Of a stretch of 64,000 nt of DNA, positions 43,901 to 53,783 are shown piece after piece; position 1 is the stretch's first letter; every line of letters starts with the position of its first letter. The stretch is from positions 79,052-143,051 of the forward strand of contig MU001501.1 of NCBI GenBank assembly GCA_010093485.1, written 5' to 3'. The notes under the pieces were generated by a model, which was given only the letters and a program-made list of their open reading frames with translations, was not told the DNA's origin and made no database searches. The DNA comes from Karstenula rhodostoma CBS 690.94. Lineage: Eukaryota; Ascomycota; Dothideomycetes; Pleosporales; Didymosphaeriaceae. The translations under genes were made by a program, and so were the position numbers.

Positions 43901-44155
43901 GATGGTGGTACCGCTATGCTGGTGTGAATCGCCCTGCTCATTCTCGTCCCCATCGTGCTCGCTCGCCAGGTCGTCGTCCCCAATATCTCCGAAATCCTCC
44001 GCGTCATCCGCTTTCTCTCCACCCCCAACCTCCATGGTCGCGAGATTCGCCCAGAAGTCAGGGTCCGTTTGCGCGTTCGCAAACACCTTGGTCATGTCGT
44101 CATCGTCGGCCATGGGATCGACGGCGCCCTCGGCGGCGAGATCCTCCAGATCCAT
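40994..44155 (-). CDS. TAF1: Transcription initiation factor TFIID subunit 1
   Basis: Largest TFIID subunit; scaffolds TBP and promoter recognition by RNA polymerase II. One exon; ATG 44155 (MDLEDLAAEG) is the first in frame and matches the family start, giving 1,053 residues. The N-terminal 170 residues are acidic (DDDDMTKVFANAQTDPDFWANL, then EDEDIDALFNED), the TBP-binding TAND-type region. The central conserved block runs from about 380 to 900 (LPSWDDPELVTAKLAKK, RSFHRPTISFKPGE, EEWLTLQNGMYRAPIF, RVTEASKKRLKMLAFRLYRRGQ-like, LAPWHTTKNFLNACTGKAML). The C-terminus has a zinc knuckle, CANCGEVGHIKTNKKC. There are no bromodomains, as usual in fungi. Confidence 0.95.
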   Translation of the reverse strand: MDLEDLAAEGAVDPMADDDDMTKVFANAQTDPDFWANLATMEVGGGEKADDAEDFGDIGDDDLASEHDGDENEQGDSHQHSGTTIQDDDNMEEDEDIDALFNEDAASPGADRSQDDEAQAAGTAASVPIVLASGTGQTVNATSNVAADDDDENPEWVEQRRLFAEANRPKGDRIPLAPTSDEELFRQLYPDFEKGKPLRFASLITRKRAYFKPQEPAKAPKPLAFGTKINLDIAPDQEKSFRLMSTSTVKHGRVDEEEEGGIIHIQQRVEKEDHSSDEMDLDVWEATNDHEMIGNVTWGDLEVACEDWNIDSESVATLSDSEGAKTPELVSINSATKRRRLGDRDSPVTFSVYDHMSLPSWDDPELVTAKLAKKIILDMNDPQLLLDVQQPTVEEQKPRTIGVGLKRDHRGNPMLKRFNISNDEHYDALKESSQQKVRGTIGNSTIDHSLPALKLQYPFYKVNLSDRELRSFHRPTISFKPGERAIISPLKSVKRKNKRHQKPSEAFATAEDLNVGDNADLLLAEYSEEYPTTLSNFGMGVKVFNYYRRRTAEDNNRPKPAIGETQILLPHDKSPFAMFGPIEPGEEWLTLQNGMYRAPIFQHNAEKTDFLVSRSHTGVHGSKYYMRNIDNLVVVGQEFPYTEVPGTHARKVTEASKKRLKMLAFRLYRRGQQNNHRQPWVSNEMIKHHLPGTEIAQNRSRMREIMKYDKNLGTWEPVAGETIPDEPTLRTWIKPEDICLIDSMHAGDKQLQDAGIKTSDIQDDEDNETNESLELKLAPWHTTKNFLNACTGKAMLTLHGEGDPTGRNEGFSFIKTSMKGGFKDIGESTADKIDARNKKDNGGHSYNVQKQQQQYEDAIKRIWNKQKDSLLSSAIPSDEDLDVEAMTQPNAARGRSEVSTPYPGLRGEDETMSQFSRNSAGADGGKKLRIVRKFRNRHDEVEEKVQIVTDPEVIKLYMKRKKQQRLLSMNIDDIKPTGNAEFDHQQMLKLKAEMARLQRNIERREGREKAKGIAPSNGKSSSTPRKCANCGEVGHIKTNKKCAKTVSFASPLS

Positions 44156-44789
44156 GGCGGAAGCGCGCAGCTGGTCTCTCGGGAATTCGAGTTCGAGGGA
44201 AAGTTTTGTTTGAGCGCTCAAGGTACGGCGCGTTTGTGGTCGCTTTCGGAGCCGGTTGAAGCAGATGCGCCGATAGCAGAGGCGGATTCAACAAGCGCGA
44301 CCCGTCTTTCGGTCGCCACGCAACCCCGCACTGCGCGCGCAGTCGGTTCCTATCGTCGATGGATTCTCGGTGCAGGAGAAAGCGTCGGAGACACGATCTA
44401 TGCTGTTTCACGTCGGCGCTGGTCGTGGTGGTCAAGTTGCCCGGAGGGCGGCGTGGGGTGTTAAAGTGATGGAGCTCTCTGCCAAGACACAGCGCGCGTG
44501 TGGCCCGTGCGTTGCTATTCCCGGTTTGCTGAGCAGTCACGTGCCCAAACACTGCCGGTGGGCGGAGATGCTCAGGCGGGCACATGCGTATCGAGAAATT
44601 AGCGAGGGACATAACATGGATTAGTAGTTTTAATACTTCGGTGCGATGTCACACCTTATATATTAGGTCTGGGAGTGGAAAGAACAGCCACATACATCTT
44701 CCACCACAATATTCACTCTTGGAATCAAAAAGGACATTCAATGGACAGCGAAGTGAACACCCAGTTACGGAAGCTGTACCACGTGTATC
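44156..44789. other. Interval between TAF1 start and TGS1 stop
   Basis: TAF1 promoter region and TGS1 3' flank. The TAF1 frame continues open upstream to 44221 without another ATG, so a short leader is more likely than a longer protein. Confidence 0.5.
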
Positions 44790-45771
44790 TCAACGCTTCA
44801 CTAACGGCCCCTCCAGCGAGGCGGTTACATCGCCCTCCTGCTCTTCTGCCTCCCCTTCAAAGTCGAAGTCACCAAAATAAACGCACAATGCCTAGATATA
44901 CACATCAGAACCACAGGTACCATTCCAGCACGCCGTTCACTTACCTTGCTTGCTCCAAATATACAGTAGTGCGCGACCTCAACCTTCTTGCTTTCCGGTG
45001 CGTAACGTGCGATCTGATTCAGATCCGAGTTCCGTGGAAGGTATAAGACGATATGCTTGCTGAGCTTCGAGAACTTTTTGTAGAGTGCATCGAGATTGTA
45101 CGGCTGCATGAGAGAGAGGTCAAACACGTTGTCTGCATTGTATTCCGTACCTGACCGTGTTAGCAAAGCACCCTCATCTAAAGCATTCGAGGAATGCCTC
45201 ACCCCCCCACGGCGGGCTGCCGAAGATGACGATGTTGTTCTTGCCCATAAACCTCTTGATGATGTCGAAACAATCGCCCGTGTGGAATACTATCTTCTTG
45301 GCGACGTCATATATTTCTGCGTTATGCTTCGCGCATTTCATCGTCTTGGGGTCCTTCTCGACGGCGAAGACCTGGTCCCACCGCCCCGAACGTGCAAAGG
45401 CGATGGCGTTTCCGCCGACGCCTGCGAAAGCATCGATGATGATAGTCTTGTCCTTTGGGGCAGATTCCGCAATATGTGTTGCAATCTTACTGCAGGATTT
45501 TAGTCACATGTCAAGTGTGAGCGTATGGATTGAAAAAATTAGCACCTACTTTGCGATGGGTTCAGGTGTCACACCAAACCAAGCATCTTCTGTCATCCAT
45601 ACACCTTCATGATACTTTTGCCATATTTTATGACGTTGGAACCAATACCTGGCAACGGGTTAGTTTAGGTATTGCTTGTGAGCAACCACAATACTTCTTA
45701 AGATGCTCCGGAAATTGATCTGCATCGAGCCACTGGTGGATACCCTGCTCGTCAGGTCTATCAACCATCAT
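44790..45771 (-). CDS. TGS1: Trimethylguanosine synthase
   Basis: Converts the m7G cap of snRNAs and snoRNAs to 2,2,7-trimethylguanosine using S-adenosylmethionine, in the nucleus. Exons 45771-45695, 45648-45550, 45489-45203, 45150-44945 and 44891-44790 join in phase to 256 residues; a second ATG directly follows the first. Seen: YWFQRHKIWQKYHEGVWM, WFGVTPEPIANKIA, DAFAGVGGNAIAFA (SAM-binding motif I), VFAVEKDPKTMKCAKHNAEIYD, HTGDCFD and the catalytic SPPWGG before EYNADNVFDL. The C-terminal 34 residues are acidic. Length resembles the yeast enzyme (315) minus its basic tail. Confidence 0.93.
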
Positions 45772-46185
45772 GGCTTGTGTGCTGAGAGTCAGTATCTGTG
45801 TTGTGTTATGTCATCACCAGATATCTTTGGGCAAGTAGAAGTGCAAATAAACCCGACGTAGAGATCTAGTTCTGCAGAAAGCAGGCTAGCCCGGTTGGGA
45901 TAGCGCACTAGTCGCGCCCGCCTGGAGAAATGTACACACTGCGGAATGCTCATTTATTGAGTCGCTTGAAAGTCCTACACAGCTGCAGTACACCTCAGCT
46001 ACTCGCAAGTCTTACCCTGAATCGCATATTGGTACAGTTACACGACTCACCTAAAATCCATACAAGACCGCTGGAACGGATCAGCAGGAGCTTGGACCAT
46101 GGCCGCGGCTCTGCGCCAAACCCCAGACGAGCCGCAACACCTGGCTTCAAACCTCGATACGCATCAGACTGAACGACCACACATC
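45772..46185. other. Divergent promoter of TGS1 and GRASP genes
   Basis: About 414 bases between head-to-head genes. An in-frame ATG at 46099 would add 29 residues to the GRASP protein, but family alignment favours 46186 or 46195. Confidence 0.5.
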
Positions 46186-47672
46186 ATGTCGACCATGTTT
46201 GGTGCCCTGAATCGCTTCATCTCACGGCTGGATGCCGCGGCAGAGGACCAGAACTCCGCCACAAAAGGCGCGTACGGCTTCCAGGTGCTCAGAAACAAGA
46301 ATCCGGAAGTGCCTCTGGACCCTTGGTTCGACTTCATTATTGGAATCAACGGGCGCACGCTTGTACGTGAATGGAGAAAAGAAAAAAATGTCTTGAATGG
46401 ATGAATGGAAGAGCTGATAGAGGATGCAGGACGATCCGGATCCGAATCTGTTCGCGACTGAGATCCGCAACTGCGCTGGCTCCCCGATAAGCTTGGGCGT
46501 CTTCAGCGCGAAGGTAAGAAGCTTACGCTATTTCCTTTGAGTGTAACCTTTTCTTCAACAATACCTGTCTCTTTCCTCCGCCTTGTTTCGTCGAACTTTC
46601 GTTCTGGTCACGTTACGCTACAACCCCCGGGATGCAACACCTTGTCACAAATGATCCATGGTGGATCGCAATTAAGATTGAACGTCCCTGTGTCCTTCCA
46701 GAACGTGCAACATAAGCACAAATGCTTTCAACATCATGATGCATTCAGACGTTCGGATACATCGATCAGCATCGAGGCCCTCACTTGGATAATCACATTA
46801 CTTTCACCGTTCCCAAAACAAAGCTTCATCATCATCACAAACTTCCATTATCTACATCCCCACTAACACGCCCCCCACAGGGCCAGAAAATCCGCGAAAT
46901 CTACATCCCCATCCCAGCGGAAAACCCCACGCTCGGCCTCTCCCTCCAATGGACCCCGCTCTCCGTCACAGAAGACGTCTGGCACATCCTCGACGTCGCG
47001 CCAAACTCGCCCGCTGACATCGCCGGCCTCCTCCCCTACGGCGACTACGTCGTCGGCAGCCCCGAGGGTCTCGTCCGCGGCGAGTCCGGCCTCGGCGAGC
47101 TCATCGAGGACTACATCAACCGCCCGCTCCGGCTGTTTGTGTACAACCACGAGTACAACGTCACGCGGCCGGTGACCATCACGCCGTCGCGCGGGTGGGG
47201 CGGCGAAGGCGCGCTGGGCTGCGTGCTGGGGTTCGGCGCGCTGCATCGCGTGCCTGCGGGATTGGAGGAGCCGCCGCCTGCACCGGGAGACACGCTGTTT
47301 TCCACGGGGAGCGCCTCGTTCGATGAGAAGCGGCCTGCGTCTTCGGCCGATGACCTCCCCCCGCCCCAGGCTGGAGCTCCCGCGGAGCTCTTCGTCCCCG
47401 CGAACATGGCGCTGCCGTCGAAGTCGCCGCCGCCGGGCGGAGCCCCGAAGAAAGGCAAGCAACGCGCGCACCACGCGCATCTCAATCCGAGCGGGGGCGG
47501 CGGGCTGGACGATTACTTCAAGGAGGGCGAGCAGAAGAGCGCGGAGCAGGGCTTTGCGCCTAAGCGGGAGGGCAGCGTGCCGCCGCCGCCGAAGGTGGGA
47601 GGTCCGCCGCGCGGCGGACCCCCGAAGAGCGCGACGCCGGTGCAGAACGAGGAGCCTGCGGGCGAGGCGTAA
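46186..47672 (+). CDS. GRH1: Golgi reassembly stacking protein (GRASP)
   Basis: Peripheral Golgi/ER-exit-site protein that tethers membranes and supports unconventional secretion. Exons 46186-46362, 46430-46513 and 46881-47672 join to 350 residues. The start (MSTMFGALNRFISRLD) fits the family. The two PDZ-like lobes of the GRASP domain are evident: FQVLRNKNPEVPLDPWFDFIIGING and REIYIPIPAENPTLGLSLQW...VWHILDVAPNSPADIAGLLPYGDYVVG, followed by YNHEYNVTRPVTITPSRGWGGEGALGCVLGFGALHR. The C-terminal 150 residues are Pro/Gly/Lys-rich and disordered. Intron 2 is 367 bases, unusually long here. The N-terminal Cys-rich helix anchoring site of yeast is not visible. Confidence 0.93.
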
Positions 47673-47825
47673 CGGCGTTTTGTCCTGGACCCAGCAAACC
47701 AGCCCAACCGATCGGCCAGAGCAACGAGTTTGGGCGCTCGAGCTCTTGTCCTCCCAATACGTAGCCTCAAAGCCACATAGATCCCAATCAATCAATGAAT
47801 CCACCTCTTGTCCCCCCCCCCCCCC

Positions 47826-48218
47826 TCAAAACTCCTCACGGAACTTACTCCGCCTCCTCTCCTCCCGCCTCTCCCTCACCTTCTCCATCTCCTCCACCGC
47901 ACTCCTCGCCCCAATCCCCACACACCCAAAGCTCACCTCACTACCCCCCGTATCCGCCCTCCAGCCCTGCGGCCGCTTCGGCCCACCGCTCTTCTCGCCG
48001 AAGCTCTCCACGCTGCTGCCCGCATCCTGGGTCTGGCCATGGGCGTACGTGGGACTCTGGCTCTGACTCTGACTCTGCGGACGCCAGGCACCCTTCCTCT
48101 CGCCGCCGAGGTTCTCGAAGCTGCTCGTCGACCCCGAGGGCGACGTCGTCGGCGACGCGGGCGGCGAGATGGTGAGTTTGGTCTTGAGTTTCGTCGTGAG
48201 GCTGCGGAGGAGCGGCAT
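47826..48218 (-). CDS. Small Ser/Arg-rich unknown protein, 130 aa
   Basis: Single exon from ATG 48218 (MPLLRSLTTKLKTKLTISPP). The first 60 residues are Ser/Thr/Pro-rich, with SQSQSQSQ; the middle contains GGPKRPQGWRAD; the end is a charged helix (EEMEKVRERREERRRSKFREEF). It is predicted to be disordered apart from that helix; no domain recognised. It is convergent with GRH1, 153 bases apart. An in-frame CTG/ATG further upstream (to 48335) could extend it, but that stretch is AT-rich leader-like sequence. Moderate confidence that it is expressed. Confidence 0.5.
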   Translation of the reverse strand: MPLLRSLTTKLKTKLTISPPASPTTSPSGSTSSFENLGGERKGAWRPQSQSQSQSPTYAHGQTQDAGSSVESFGEKSGGPKRPQGWRADTGGSEVSFGCVGIGARSAVEEMEKVRERREERRRSKFREEF

Positions 48219-49366
48219 CTTGCTTCGACGTGCTGATATCGTCCCGTGAAAAAAAAAGGTCGTGTGTATGAATAGCGTGGTGTGATGTGATGTGGTATTG
48301 TATAACCAGCCCAACACTCGCTCTTCCAATCTCAAAATCCCACAGAATACCTCTTGAACAAACGTATCTCACAATCCTCAAAAAGAAAATCCCACACGAA
48401 GAAAAACAACTCAAACTCCCACCCGAAGCGGCGCACACGCCCTCAAATACCTACCCAAGTCCCGGTACCTACCGACCTTTCCCCTTCTCCCGCCCGTCAC
48501 CGCCCACCCCTCCGAACGCCGAAACAAAGCCACACAACCACCCCCCTCCCCACAAGTCATAAACCCGACACAACGTTCCAGACCCTTCCTCCCAGCCCAA
48601 GCACGTGTGAAAGAGCGCCCGCTCGCTCCATCGGGAAAAGCGGACCGAGCGCCTACATACCGGTACCATCCATCCGCTGGGAAGGGAAGAAGTTATCTAC
48701 CCAACAAAGCAGCCCATGACCGGCGACGTACATAAAGCGACCCCTGAGTCGCCTGGGTGTGCCAAGCGGCGCGATGTGGCGCCGCGGTTCCACATGGCAT
48801 GGCATGGGCAACGCAACGCGCGGGGCGGGCGTCGCTTGTGAGGGAGGCGTTCGTTGGAAGGCGGCGCTGGGCTTTGGCTTTTGTTCACCGCTGGGAAGGT
48901 CACGCTGGACTAGGGTTCCACTCGAACCGCCTTTTCGTTGCCTTTTTCAGGGGAGGTCACATGGCAAGTGCAGTGCGGGAACGGCGTCACTTGACGTTGA
49001 TGTTGATGAAGCATCTCATCTTTGTGCAAAGTATCCATCCATCCCTCTATCGAAATTTCCGGGACGCAGAGCCAGCGACGTCACACGCCCCGTTGCAGAG
49101 GAACGAACGGCGATCAAAGCACAACACTGACTCAAACGCTCGCTAGCGTGGAAGTGTGGGAAACGAAACGATACGGGACGGAATGACAATGTCCATGCCG
49201 TCCGCTGATCCCAAACAAAACAATCCCTTCCTCACTTCACTTTACTTTACTTCACTTCACTTCCACCCGGCCTTCCTTCCAACCGTCTAGATCAGCCTCC
49301 ACGCTCATCGCTTCCGCACATTGCCAACCGTCCTCGCAATCAATACATCGCAACCAGCACAGTACC

Positions 49367-49402
<36 letters not shown>

Positions 49403-50017
49403 NNNNNNNNNNCGACGGCAGCCCCGAAATAGAAAAACCCCGCCGGCCCGCAGTAGGCATACGCAGTACCTTGGGCGGCCGTTGCGCCGCCGACCAAAAG
49501 CGCAGACGCTGGACCTTCCCTATTGCCAGCCTTCGTCCCGCCCGGAAGCACAAGCGTGGACCCTGAACCGTGGTTCGCCGCGCAAAGCGAAGACCTAGGT
49601 TTTAGCTGCTCATCCACACCGCGGCCCCTGAAGGGGAGAGGGGGGAGCTTGAGCACGGAGTCGGCTCCAGGGGGCAAGCGTAAACGCATTAGAGAGAAAG
49701 CGCGCGGAGAGAGACGCCGAAGCCGTCTCGCCTCGCGTGCGGTTGCATTCACCGGAGCCTATCCTATGTAATGCGTCTCGTGGCTTCGTGCCATGTTTGC
49801 CTGTCTGCCTGCCTCTGGCCGCTATGATCCTATGCATAGTTTTGAAGCCCAGTAACGCCAGAGCAAAATCACCATGTGAGTTATGCAGAAACCCGCCCAT
49901 AAACGCCGCTGTCCTGCAGTTGAAACCTCTACCCACGATGTGGAAACCAGAGATGTTAGAGAGTGTCGTTAGTGTTCGTGAAGAAGGAATGGTGTCGTGT
50001 GTACGTGTAATCATGGT
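48219..50017. other. Gene-free interval with poly-C and assembly gap
   Basis: 1.8 kb without a supported gene. It has a TTCAC-type repeat at about 49229-49263, a C run at 49370-49402 and an N gap at 49403-49412. A frame of 166 codons crosses the gap and is not credible. Confidence 0.6.
49370..49412. other. C33 homopolymer followed by a 10-N assembly gap
   Basis: Thirty-three C in a row (49370-49402), then ten N. The true length and any sequence lost here are unknown; the homopolymer probably caused the assembly break. Confidence 0.97.
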
Positions 50018-51634
50018 TCATCTTATGTCGAGTTGGAACGGCTTGAACTTGCCGCCGACGGCGCCGCAACGGGGACACCGTGCGGTTCGGCCCCGTGAAT
50101 GCTCGCTAACGAGCACATCGACGCAATCTTGGCAAAGGCCGCATATGCATTCTGAACACGCATAGCTCTCCTTGAGTATCGATAGCTTCCGACACGCTGA
50201 GCAATAGATCTGCACAGGATGCAAGTACGTCGGGGAAGAGTCCGAAAGGCCTTGGGAGGGAATGTGGAAGTTGGCGGCTGATGCTGTCGATTCAATGGAC
50301 GATTCGACCGAAGGGAATGGCTGCAGCTCTGACATCTCCGGCGGTGGTGGCGTCAAGGCTTGGTGTAGCGGCGACGCTGCATACGAAATGAATTGAGCAG
50401 CAACGAAAGGCGGCAGTGATGTCCGACCAAGCATGTGCGGGGACTGGTGGGGAGATCCGGGTATCTAAGCGTCTTAGCGCAAAACATATATACAGACAAC
50501 GTGCTGGTTACCGGAGTGAGGTCTCTGCTGTCTTCCTCAGTCGCCGAAGCAGCGGCGTCGATGAGGTCCTCCCATCGCTTGCCGAGTATGGCAGCTGCAG
50601 CTTGGGGTTCTGCCGAGAATGCTTTACGGTCATAACTCATCCTTCGCGCATGATCCTTGGACCGATGCCGCTCGTGCTTGGGCTTGCGCGCATTCTGTCC
50701 GACCGACGACTTGCGAGGTCTGTTGGGTTTTATGGAGCGAGGTGCCGGCGGCAGGGTGGAGGAGCGGCCGGGCGGCGACCGAGCAAGCGAAGAAGGTAGC
50801 AATTCACGCTGCAACGAGGTAGCGGTGTAGTATGGCTCTTCGGCAGCATTGTACGGATGTTCGAGGGTGGTGGGTGCAAAGCGAGCGCGCGGTCGGTAAC
50901 TCTTCGAGTCGGGGTCTGACAGGGCATCCTGTGGCGGTTGCGTCAGTCGACGGGGCGACACGGGGAAGTCTGGGAGAGTGCCTCACCTGATCAGAGTCCC
51001 AATCGTAGTCTGGACGGTGGTTGTGCAGCGAAGCCAGCGCGGCAGCCGCCGTGGCAGCGGGTAGCAGAGACGGGCGACGCAGCTCGTCCGACGTACGAGG
51101 CGTCATGGAGCCGTACTGCTCGTGGAAGAAGGCATTGTGCTCGCCAACGTCGTAGCCTTGCCATTGTGTCAGTCCCCGCTGAGCTGGAGAGACGTGGGCA
51201 CCAACCTGGGCCTGTTGTGGTGGGAGGGAGCTGGTGCTGGAGCTGGAGCTGTTGTATGGGTTGTGGCGGGGTGCTGACCATCAGCGTGAAGCTCTCCTCG
51301 GTCGCGGGGAGCTTCGAGATGTAGTGCTCGGGGTGGGCGCGGCGGATGTGCTCCTGCATGGAGCGGTATCGCTTTTCCTGGGCACCATGCTGCGTTAGCC
51401 ACGGTTTTTGCGAGCTCGAGGCGGGCGCGGGGCATGACGTGGGGGCAGGGCAGGGCAGGGCAGGGCAGGGCAGGGCAGGGCAGGGCAGGGCAGGGCAGGG
51501 CAGAGGCAGAGGGCACTCACGCCGGTGCAGCGCTTGCGACAGGCCGAGCCGTCGTGGTTGCGCAGCGGGCAGACGACGACGTTGTTCTCGTCCGACACGG
51601 AGAAGGACCCCGTGAGAGAGGCTCGTGGCGGCAT
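50018..51634 (-). CDS. Zinc-finger protein with N-terminal C/H finger and C-terminal RING-like cysteine motif
   Basis: Exons 51634-51521, 51377-51206, 51156-50987, 50928-50512 and 50464-50018 join in phase to 439 residues; an ATG at 51646 would add four. Residues 20-60 show VVVCPLRNHDGSACRKRC, then a TGEKRYRSMQEHIRRAHPEHY helix, a C-x8-C-x3-C...H-x4-H type finger split by intron 1. The middle is disordered (Pro/Ser/Arg-rich, with KPKHERHRSKDHARR). The last 70 residues contain YCSACRKL, ACSECICGLCQDC and ARCPRCG, a RING-like all-cysteine zinc cluster. I do not recognise an orthologue. A nucleic-acid or ubiquitin-ligase role are both possible. Confidence 0.82.
51444..51503. repeat. GGGCA pentanucleotide microsatellite inside an intron
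   Basis: About twelve perfect copies of GGGCA (CCCTG on the gene strand) within intron 1 of the zinc-finger gene, 17 bases from its donor at 51520. The unit is not a multiple of three, which fits an intronic location. Confidence 0.85.
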
Positions 51635-52694
51635 GGCGGCCAGCATCTACCCGCGGGGCAAGGCAGAGCAGAGCCGAGCGCCGTGGGAGGGCAGCAGCGG
51701 GGCGAGTGGGAGCCGTCAATGGCGTTGGGGTTGAGGGAGCTTGCGGCAGCTTCAGGGAGCTCTGGCTGGGGCGGCCTGAGCTGTGGGCGAGCTCTGCACA
51801 GGCTGCGGTGCGGGTTGCAGGTGGCAGGTGGCAGGTGAGGGCGGACGGCGGACGGGCTGGCGGGACAAGGCAAGCTTTGGCTCTGGGAGCAGTTTGCGGC
51901 GGATAATGAGGGGCTTGAAAGAGGTGAAGTGGGGGGACGAGGAGCCAGCCAGCCCAGCTCCAATCTCCGCCCGAATCCCTCCTAGGCGAGGAGCAGCCGC
52001 GAGAGCCTCGACACTCGACATCAATTGCTTGCCCGCTCCCGCCGCGTCGCCACCAGGTCCCTGGGCAAGCTGCTGGCTGGCAGCAATACGTGACCTCTGA
52101 CAGCCTGGCCTCGCTGAGCCTGAGCATCTCTTCTCCCTGCCCACTGCCTGCCAATCCGCGGCCGGCCTCGTTGCCGCCGCCCATGCTGCTGCAAATGGCA
52201 CGCCTTCGCACCTCGCCTGCCGTGCCGTCGCTGCATTCTTCTTCTTTGCTGCTGTTAGCCGGCGCTGGACCATCCAAGTCGTCCGATCATGCTGCCATCG
52301 CCGGACGTCTCGTGATTTGTCAGGCCTGCTGTGGCCAGGATTGCCAGTCCATCATACTGCAACGCCGGAAGAACACCAGCTCAGCGACGCCTGAAGCAAT
52401 GCACAAGAAACACCTTTGGCGAGTGCTGCGGTTAGCGTATCTTCGTTAGTAGCAGATTGCTTGATATGGCGACAATGCGGAAGATGGATGGTGGTCGTGC
52501 ATGTTGGCAGCTCCAAATATTCTGGGGCGCATCGTCGCTTCCATTCACCCCAGACAAGAAGGCGCGTCTGAGCGTCCGCGTAAAACTTCTCCACCACGCC
52601 GTGGCGCCCGCCAATCCTCCATGCCCAGCTTTCGCATCGTCACCGGAAGCTGCCCGAGTGTACGTCTCCCCTCCCAAATCTGCCTGCGACGACC
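51635..52694. other. Divergent promoter region
   Basis: About 1.06 kb between head-to-head zinc-finger and metallo-hydrolase-like genes. GC-rich, with open frames on both strands that show no family features. Confidence 0.5.
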
Positions 52695-53783
52695 ATGTCG
52701 CTCACGGTGAAGTCCCTGAACGGAGACACCGCTTTTCTGCTCACTTTTAGCCCTCCCGTCGCGCCGCTTACGTCTCCAGGGCTCTTCCCGGCTTCCTTCA
52801 CTATACTCGTCGATCCGTGGTTGACCGGACCAGCCACGATCCTTGGCAGCTTTTTCTCTATATCAGAGCAAAGGAACAAGCCATGCATTTCGTCATTGAA
52901 AGAGCTGGAGCAGGAGCCGGATCTTATACTCATCTCGCAAGACAAGCCTGACCACTGCCATGAGGAGACCTTACGCCAGCTTCCACGGGACTGCCAGTCG
53001 ACAATTCTGGCCATTCCAGCAGCCGCAAGGAAGATTCGTTCATGGAAACATTTCAGGGAAGAGCTGGTTCATGCCATACCGAAATTCGATGAGAGCAACA
53101 AGCAGTCCATCTATCGCTTGGTCATACCGCCCATGTCGCCGCGAGGTTCCTGTGGAGAACTCACAGTGACATGGATGCCTGCCAGACGCGATATATCCAG
53201 CGTTCATCATGCCATTGGGGTTACATATCGGCCCCCATGCAGTGCACTGTCTGTCACTCCTGGGCGGTACTTGGACCTTCCCGAGCTTCCTCCCAGCCCT
53301 CCGGCGTCGCCGCGATCTTTTCGCACCATAGCATCATCACCGCGTACGATTGTCCCAGCGCCCTACAATGACCGTGAAAAGACGTTGTCGGTGCTGTATT
53401 CTCCACACGGGGTGCCGTATGAAGATGTTCAGCCATACGCGTCTTCCCATCTGGTACACGAGGCCGCACTGCCCCTGACAGCTCTCATACACTCTTTTGA
53501 CCGCGTCGAGAATCCTTGGTACTTGGGTGGGAACATCTCTGCCGGGTCTCCTGGTGGCCTGCGGATCGCACGTAGCTTGTATGCTCAAACATGGATCGGC
53601 GCACACGACGCGGACAAGAACAACCGCGGGTTTTCAGTTAAACAAACTCGCATTGGAAAGTTTGCAGCAGACAAGATTGAGAGCATGCTGTACGAAGGAG
53701 ACGAGCCCGGAAAAAAGAGCTCCATCCCGACGAAGCTGATGACCTTGGCCTCTGGAGAAGAATACAAACACGAAAGCGGTTGA
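52695..53783 (+). CDS. Metallo-beta-lactamase-fold protein with a degenerate metal site, 362 aa
   Basis: Single exon. The N-terminal strands and loop (SFTILVDPWLTGPATI, PDLILISQDKPDHCHEETLRQL, STILAIPAAARKI) follow the UlaG-like hydrolase pattern in which a DPW-type motif is followed by SHxHxDH. Here the metal motif reads SQDKPDHCHEET, so the first His residues are replaced and only the final DH and one later His remain. The later region has EAALPLTALIHSFDRVENPW and NISAGSPGGLRIARSL, which in active members carries further ligands. It is probably a catalytically altered or inactive member of a fungal family. No signal peptide. Substrate unknown. Confidence 0.72.
   Translation: MSLTVKSLNGDTAFLLTFSPPVAPLTSPGLFPASFTILVDPWLTGPATILGSFFSISEQRNKPCISSLKELEQEPDLILISQDKPDHCHEETLRQLPRDCQSTILAIPAAARKIRSWKHFREELVHAIPKFDESNKQSIYRLVIPPMSPRGSCGELTVTWMPARRDISSVHHAIGVTYRPPCSALSVTPGRYLDLPELPPSPPASPRSFRTIASSPRTIVPAPYNDREKTLSVLYSPHGVPYEDVQPYASSHLVHEAALPLTALIHSFDRVENPWYLGGNISAGSPGGLRIARSLYAQTWIGAHDADKNNRGFSVKQTRIGKFAADKIESMLYEGDEPGKKSSIPTKLMTLASGEEYKHESG

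Noticed and set aside
44156..44221. Upstream extension of TAF1
   Set aside because: The frame is open but lacks an ATG; the family start MDLEDL at 44155 is well placed.
46099..46185. Earlier ATG for the GRASP protein
   Set aside because: It would add 29 residues unlike any GRASP; the family begins at MFGALNRF.
46863..47804. 313-codon open frame antisense to the GRASP gene
   Set aside because: Arg-rich mirror of the third GRASP exon with no domain.
50991..52277. 428-codon open frame on the minus strand
   Set aside because: It runs through the GGGCA repeat and splice sites of the zinc-finger gene in a different frame; the repeat-encoded Cys-Pro-Ala-Leu pattern shows it is an artefact.
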